Shown here: in pieces, positions 30,408-33,585 of the stretch | Layout of the letters: the number at the start of each line of letters is the position of its first letter | How positions within the stretch are numbered: position 1 is the first letter of the stretch | Source of the DNA: a virus | Length of the DNA: 33,585 nucleotides | IMG/VR virus record: IMGVR_UViG_3300048009_000147 | Coordinates: 1 to 33,585 of that record | Strand: one strand, 5' to 3' | Translations under genes and position numbers: made by a program | The notes under the pieces: model-generated | Seen by the model: the letters and a program-made list of their open reading frames with translations, nothing else | Databases searched by the model: none | What the model was told of the DNA's origin: nothing

Positions 30408-30840
30408 GAGTTATTCGGGCAAATTCAGACCATCAAATAGACATAAGTATAAGGGTGATCCCACCAATATTATTTATAGGAGTTTGTGGGAAAGAAAGTT
30501 TATGGTCTGGTGTGATAAAAATGTAAACGTATTGGAGTGGGGCAGTGAAGAGATCGTTATTCCATACATCAGTCCTGTTGACAGTCGGATTCACCGCTAT
30601 TTTCCCGACTTCTACGTCAGAGCAAGAACTAGAAACGGAGGGACTCAGAAGTTCATTATCGAGGTTAAACCGAAGATACAGTGCTCGCCCCCGAAGCGCC
30701 CAAAGAGGCAGACTAAAAGATACATAACTGAAGTGAAAACTTACGGTGTCAACCAAGCAAAGTGGAAGGCAGCAAGAGAATACTGTAAGGATCGTCGTAT
30801 GGAATTCTTAGTACTTACTGAAAAAGAGTTAAACGTATGA
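30406..30840 (+). CDS. 4: Head completion protein gp4
   Basis: 144 aa (T4 gp4 is about 150). The ATG at 30406 follows TAAGG at good spacing and gives 'MSYSGKFRPSNRHKYKGD'. The core has 'RSLWERKFMVWCD', then 'YFPDFYVRA' (Pro-Asp) and 'KFIIEVKPK' (Glu-x-Lys), a TnsA-like PD-(D/E)XK layout as reported for this family. It is needed to finish DNA-filled heads. The start codon overlaps the gp48 start on the opposite strand. The stop overlaps the next ATG (ATGA). Confidence 0.88.
   Translation: MSYSGKFRPSNRHKYKGDPTNIIYRSLWERKFMVWCDKNVNVLEWGSEEIVIPYISPVDSRIHRYFPDFYVRARTRNGGTQKFIIEVKPKIQCSPPKRPKRQTKRYITEVKTYGVNQAKWKAAREYCKDRRMEFLVLTEKELNV
30471..30478 (-). promoter_or_regulatory. T4-type late promoter for gp48-gp53 (inside gp4)
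   Basis: The plus strand reads TATTTATA, so the minus strand reads exact TATAAATA, 64 bp upstream of the gp48 start and within gp4. It is the only minus-strand copy I noticed and lies exactly where the only minus-strand operon needs one. Confidence 0.7.
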
Positions 30841-31307
30841 GCATCTTCAGTGATGTCAAAGATCTTGCCGAAGGTAAGAGTCAATCCAAAGAGTGGTATC
30901 GCTCACAACTACAATTTGGTTTAGAGCCTTATGAAGGCACCTTTGCAGTTGGTGATATCATCTTCTTTGCGTATTCTGCTGCAACTGAGAAACTGTCATT
31001 TTATGACAGATTCCCTATGGTGCAGATATCCGATCTGGATAAACCAAACATGCAATTCTCAGGTGGTAACTTGCATTATCTACAACCATCAGCAAGAAGG
31101 ACGATTGCTGCACAGTGGTCTATGGGTAGTCCTGCTTATCCTGCCCGTTGCCATCATAAATACTTTATGTCAAATGCTACCAACGTCTATACTGTTAAAC
31201 CGATTGATCTGCAGGATATGACTCCATTGCCTATAGAGCAATTCTTATTTAATGCAGCAGGTCGCTGGATCGAAGTCCCTAGCAGTCACATCTGGAGTCG
31301 AGTTTAA
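30837..31307 (+). CDS. Conserved protein of unknown function (156 aa)
   Basis: Starts in an ATGA overlap with gp4. 'MSIFSDVKDLAEGKSQSKEW' opening, 'YDRFPMVQISD' and 'GGNLHYLQPSARR' are stretches I recall from cyanomyovirus proteins of unknown role. Beta-rich with three Cys and no membrane segment. Its place between gp4 and gp54 suggests a virion-assembly role. A CATAAATA late-like motif occurs inside it at 31155. Confidence 0.72.
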   Translation: MSIFSDVKDLAEGKSQSKEWYRSQLQFGLEPYEGTFAVGDIIFFAYSAATEKLSFYDRFPMVQISDLDKPNMQFSGGNLHYLQPSARRTIAAQWSMGSPAYPARCHHKYFMSNATNVYTVKPIDLQDMTPLPIEQFLFNAAGRWIEVPSSHIWSRV

Positions 31308-32059
31308 TGAGTTACAGAAATCCCAATAGTTTTCTCCGATTTGCTGATCTGGTCAGCAGTGGTGAGAAGGATATTGCAAAGTCGAATCTATTTTCGGTTG
31401 AGATCACTCTCCCCCCGATGTTGTATGCTCAGAGGATACAGCCTTCCTATAAGGAGCATTATGAGTCTATCAACTACTTCGCTGACAGTGTAACTATCCC
31501 TGCTAGAAGGATTAAGACACAATCAGTCAAGACTGTTGGTATGCCATATGACTATGCATATGGTCAGCAGAAGCAAGAAGTCCGAATGTCATTCATCATG
31601 ACAAAGGACATGTATCATCGTCAATTCTTTGAGAATTGGATGAATATGACTGCTAATGATGCTGAAAATAGAGTTACATTTTACGATGAATACACGTCAT
31701 CCATTCAGATCCTGAAGTGGGAGAATGCTGCTAACGTTGTATATAAAGGCACTGCTAATAATGGTGCTGGAAGACCAGTCCAGTTTGAGCAGAGGATGAA
31801 TAGATCCACTGCAGTCTGGCAAATGTATGGTGCATATCCCTTCGACATCTCAGCAATGTCTCTCAACAATGGTCCAGCAGATCTATTGAAGATTGATGTT
31901 GACTTCAAATATGAGAGATTCAGATTTGATACAGTTGCAGAGGACGTGTTATCATTCAAACCTGAAGTCAATGATAAAGTTATTCGTAACTTTGATGAGA
32001 TATTTGCTCGCTTAGGATTCTCTGCCGATCAAATAGATTCATCCTTCTTTGGCACCTAA
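31307..32059 (+). CDS. 54: Baseplate tail-tube initiator gp54
   Basis: 250 aa. The pattern 'KSNLFSVEITLPP', 'YFADSVTIPARRIKT' and 'QEVRMSFIMTKDM' resembles the tube-protein fold shared by gp19, gp48 and gp54 in T4-like phages. Starts on the last base of the previous stop (TAATG). It would form the platform where tail-tube polymerisation begins on the baseplate. gp48 would be the alternative name, but that is better matched by the minus-strand gene. Confidence 0.8.
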   Translation: MSYRNPNSFLRFADLVSSGEKDIAKSNLFSVEITLPPMLYAQRIQPSYKEHYESINYFADSVTIPARRIKTQSVKTVGMPYDYAYGQQKQEVRMSFIMTKDMYHRQFFENWMNMTANDAENRVTFYDEYTSSIQILKWENAANVVYKGTANNGAGRPVQFEQRMNRSTAVWQMYGAYPFDISAMSLNNGPADLLKIDVDFKYERFRFDTVAEDVLSFKPEVNDKVIRNFDEIFARLGFSADQIDSSFFGT

Positions 32060-32063
32060 ATAA
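32056..32063 (+). promoter_or_regulatory. Late-promoter-like CTAAATAA
   Basis: CTAAATAA overlaps the gp54 stop (TAA 32057-32059) and lies 22 nt before the gp26 ATG. It differs from TATAAATA at the 5' end. Similar CTAAATAA lies upstream of gp32. Weak support. Confidence 0.3.
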
Positions 32064-32084
32064 ATTTAATAGTTATGGAGCATT

Positions 32085-32789
32085 ATGCCTTTACCTAAGC
32101 TCGCTATCCCCGAGTATGATTTGACGCTGCCTATCACTGGCACGAAAATCACATATAGACCTTTCCTCGTTAAGGAGGAAAAACTGCTGTATCTCGCTAT
32201 GGAGTCGCAAGACGACAAGCAGATGATCAAAGCAGTTAAGACCATCATCAGAAACTGCACCAACCTGAAAGGTAAGGTTGAAGATCTCGCAACCTTCGAG
32301 ATCGAATATATCTTCCTTCGCATCCGTGCTACTGCTGTCGGTGAAGCAAGTGAATTCAAGATCACCTGCCCTGATGATAATGAGACCCAAGTCGAAGTGA
32401 TGGTCCCTCTGAATGAAGTTGAGGTTGTTATTCCTGCAGATCATGAGAAGAAAATGCTTCTTGATGACAATGTAGGTATCGTTATGAAGTATCCGTCGAT
32501 TGATGTATTCATCAGTCAAAATATGTCGGATGATCCCAATATCGAGGATATCTTCGAGTTGGCAGCAGGGTGTATTGAAAGTGTTTACGATAAGGAAGAA
32601 GTCTATGACAACTTCACTAAGAAAGAAGCACTTGAATTCTTGGAAGACTTGAATTCCGAGCAGTTTGCTAAAGTCCAAAAATTCTTTGAGACTATGCCCA
32701 AACTATCATACACACTTGAAGTTGTTAACCCCAACACTAAAGTCGTATCTGATGTTGTGCTTGAAGGACTTGCAAGTTTTTTCGCATAG
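32085..32789 (+). CDS. 26: Baseplate hub assembly protein gp26 (likely tail-assembly chaperone)
   Basis: 234 aa (T4: about 208), ATG 32085 after ATGGAG. 'LTLPITGTKITYRPFLVKEEK' (seen as 'LPITGTKITYRPF' and 'VKEEKLLYLAMES') is the typical opening of the T4 baseplate hub family PF12322. Rich in acidic residues. The gene ends ...AGT TTT TTC GCA TAG; the heptamer T TTT TTC is a canonical -1 slippery site, and slippage would extend the protein by 65 residues into the next frame. This suggests gp26 is the short form of a G/GT-like chaperone pair. Confidence 0.9.
   Translation: MPLPKLAIPEYDLTLPITGTKITYRPFLVKEEKLLYLAMESQDDKQMIKAVKTIIRNCTNLKGKVEDLATFEIEYIFLRIRATAVGEASEFKITCPDDNETQVEVMVPLNEVEVVIPADHEKKMLLDDNVGIVMKYPSIDVFISQNMSDDPNIEDIFELAAGCIESVYDKEEVYDNFTKKEALEFLEDLNSEQFAKVQKFFETMPKLSYTLEVVNPNTKVVSDVVLEGLASFFA
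32777..32783 (+). promoter_or_regulatory. Predicted -1 ribosomal frameshift site T TTT TTC
   Basis: In the gp26 frame the codons are AGT TTT TTC GCA TAG, so T TTT TTC fits X XXY YYZ. AAGGA (32764-32768) lies 8 nt upstream, suitable as a stimulatory internal Shine-Dalgarno as in dnaX. Slipping -1 enters the frame 32783-32977 without a stop. Only a weak downstream stem is seen. Confidence 0.7.
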
Positions 32790-32980
32790 CCCTACTGCAC
32801 GATAGTCTTGAAAACTACTATAAAACAAACTTTGCTTTGATGCAGCACCACAAATATTCACTGACCGAGTTAGAGAATATGATACCGTGGGAACGTGATG
32901 TATATGTGAATCTTCTCCTCGCACACATTGCTGAGGAAGAAAGAAGGCAAAACCAAGATCAGTCACGCATGGCCCTCTAA
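32783..32980 (+). CDS. 51: gp51-like ORF, likely made as a gp26 frameshift fusion
   Basis: Open in the -1 frame relative to gp26, 65 residues from the slip site: 'IALLHDSLENYYKTNFALMQ' then 'HHKYSLTELENMIPWERDVY' and a Glu/Arg-rich helix. The conserved-looking part starts before the first ATG (32840, 46 aa), and no ATG, GTG or TTG precedes it until inside the slip region (only ATA 32786 and CTG 32795). Expression by -1 frameshift, giving a 298-aa fusion, is thus the simplest reading. I recall similar ORFs being named gp51, but T4 gp51 is much longer, so the name is uncertain. Stop overlaps the next ATG. Confidence 0.65.
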   Translation, partial: RIALLHDSLENYYKTNFALMQHHKYSLTELENMIPWERDVYVNLLLAHIAEEERRQNQDQSRMAL

Positions 32981-33585
32981 TGGCAGCAATCCGTAGTTTC
33001 GTAAAAATTCAACCGATAACTGGTAAGTCAGGTATCGCTAAAAACATGGATCAGGTGCGTAAAAGCATCAATCGCATGGGTAGCGTGACGGATGGCATTG
33101 CCAAGAGTTTTTATGATACGACTGAGCTTCTAAAGTTTGAAAAGGAGTATCTTTCAGACACTTCTAAGACAGAAGTCACGGAGATCAAGAAGAAATCAAA
33201 GAAGGATAAGACCAAGTGGACTACATCCATGCGGGATATCCGACGCACTTTCAGAAAGAAGAAACGTGCTCGCTTAGAAGATGAAGCAGAGAAGGGCGTA
33301 GAGGAAGGTAAAGAGGAAGGTAGAAAGGCGGTTGAGAAGCAGAAACCCAAGTTAAATATGCTTGGTGGATTCTTCAATGGTCTATTCAAAGTCTTCAAAT
33401 ATATGATTATATTTGGAGCATTAAACTGGTTAAGTAACCCCAAGAATGCTGAGAGTGCCGTAAAGGTATTCAAGATACTCTTTACCATAGGTAAGTTTGC
33501 ATTCAAAGTTACTAAATTTGGGGTTGGTCTGCTCCTTGATGGACTGACTAATGTAATTGGTAATTTTAAGGAAGAAGGTCCGATC
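32980..33585 (+). CDS. Tape-measure-like tail protein, N-terminal part (3' truncated)
   Basis: ATG 32980 overlaps the previous stop (TAATG). 202 residues are visible and the frame is open at the window end. It has a long charged helical region (about 65-122, rich in Lys/Glu/Arg), then two hydrophobic segments (about 128-150 and 162-190). This is typical of phage tail-length tape measures. Its place directly after a frameshifted chaperone-like pair fits lambda gpH. A gp29-type hub/tape measure is the T4 counterpart. The C-terminus is needed to confirm. Confidence 0.65.
   Translation, partial: MAAIRSFVKIQPITGKSGIAKNMDQVRKSINRMGSVTDGIAKSFYDTTELLKFEKEYLSDTSKTEVTEIKKKSKKDKTKWTTSMRDIRRTFRKKKRARLEDEAEKGVEEGKEEGRKAVEKQKPKLNMLGGFFNGLFKVFKYMIIFGALNWLSNPKNAESAVKVFKILFTIGKFAFKVTKFGVGLLLDGLTNVIGNFKEEGPI

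Noticed and set aside
32091-32678. 195-codon minus-strand ORF opposite gp26
   Set aside because: Shadow of gp26; codon pattern and coupling support only the plus strand.
1-33585. CRISPR arrays, insertion sequences, integrase/att sites, homing endonucleases
   Set aside because: I saw no regular spaced repeats, transposase or integrase motifs, terminal inverted repeats, or GIY-YIG/HNH signatures in the translated frames.

Overview
The window is a piece of a T4-like myovirus (cyanomyovirus) infecting marine picocyanobacteria, Synechococcus or Prochlorococcus. Two kinds of gene show this. T4 core genes are present: gp61 primase C-terminus, NrdA/NrdB, gp32, gp53, gp48, gp4, gp54 and gp26. Cyanobacterial auxiliary genes are also present: psbA, psbD, two hli genes, a DUF1825-type protein, phoH and a tryptophan-halogenase homologue. 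Genes are densely packed, with ATGA, TAATG and GTGA overlaps. Nearly everything is on the + strand; the exception is a two-gene minus-strand island.

Layout. (1) 1-4.4 kb, replication and nucleotide supply: gp61 (partial), nrdA, a 55-aa ORF, nrdB, then small ORFs in overlapping frames. (2) 4.4-9.0 kb, small accessory genes: a terminator, a PD-(D/E)XK-type nuclease, three 2OG-Fe(II) oxygenase-like proteins and one tRNA-Arg(UCU). (3) 9.0-14.9 kb, photosynthesis and host takeover: a promoter with two hli genes and a membrane microprotein, a lipoprotein with a tail-lysozyme-like domain, an FAD-dependent halogenase, psbA behind its own promoter and structured leader, a membrane ORF, and psbD. (4) 14.9-19.9 kb: a 1,448-aa probable virion protein behind a T4-type late promoter, and two small ORFs. 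(5) 20.0-28.5 kb: a secreted beta-barrel-like protein, glutaredoxin, thyX, phoH, a RecB-like nuclease, a gp33-like candidate, a DUF1825-like protein, gp32 and small ORFs. (6) 28.5-33.6 kb, baseplate and tail: gp53 and gp48 on the minus strand, then gp4, an unknown, gp54, gp26, a gp51-like ORF and the start of a tape-measure-like protein on the plus strand.

How the genes fit together. NrdA/NrdB, glutaredoxin and ThyX supply dNTPs. gp61, gp32 and the nucleases act in replication and recombination. D1, D2 and Hli proteins sustain photosystem II during infection. Regulation is readable: several TTGACA/TATAxT promoters, TATAAATA late promoters, and five clear GC-rich hairpin plus T-run terminators.

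Most notable observations: a T TTT TTC slippery site at the end of gp26 that would fuse it by -1 frameshift to the next ORF, directly before the tape-measure-like gene (the lambda G-GT-H / P2 E-E' layout); a seamless inverted gp53-gp48 island bounded by shared CATG start codons and shared TTAA stop codons, with opposed late promoters inside the opposite genes; promoters whose -35 box contains the stop codon of the preceding gene; and stem-loops at the predicted 5' ends of the psbA and beta-barrel mRNAs. Family assignments come from motif recognition and memory. No database search was run.
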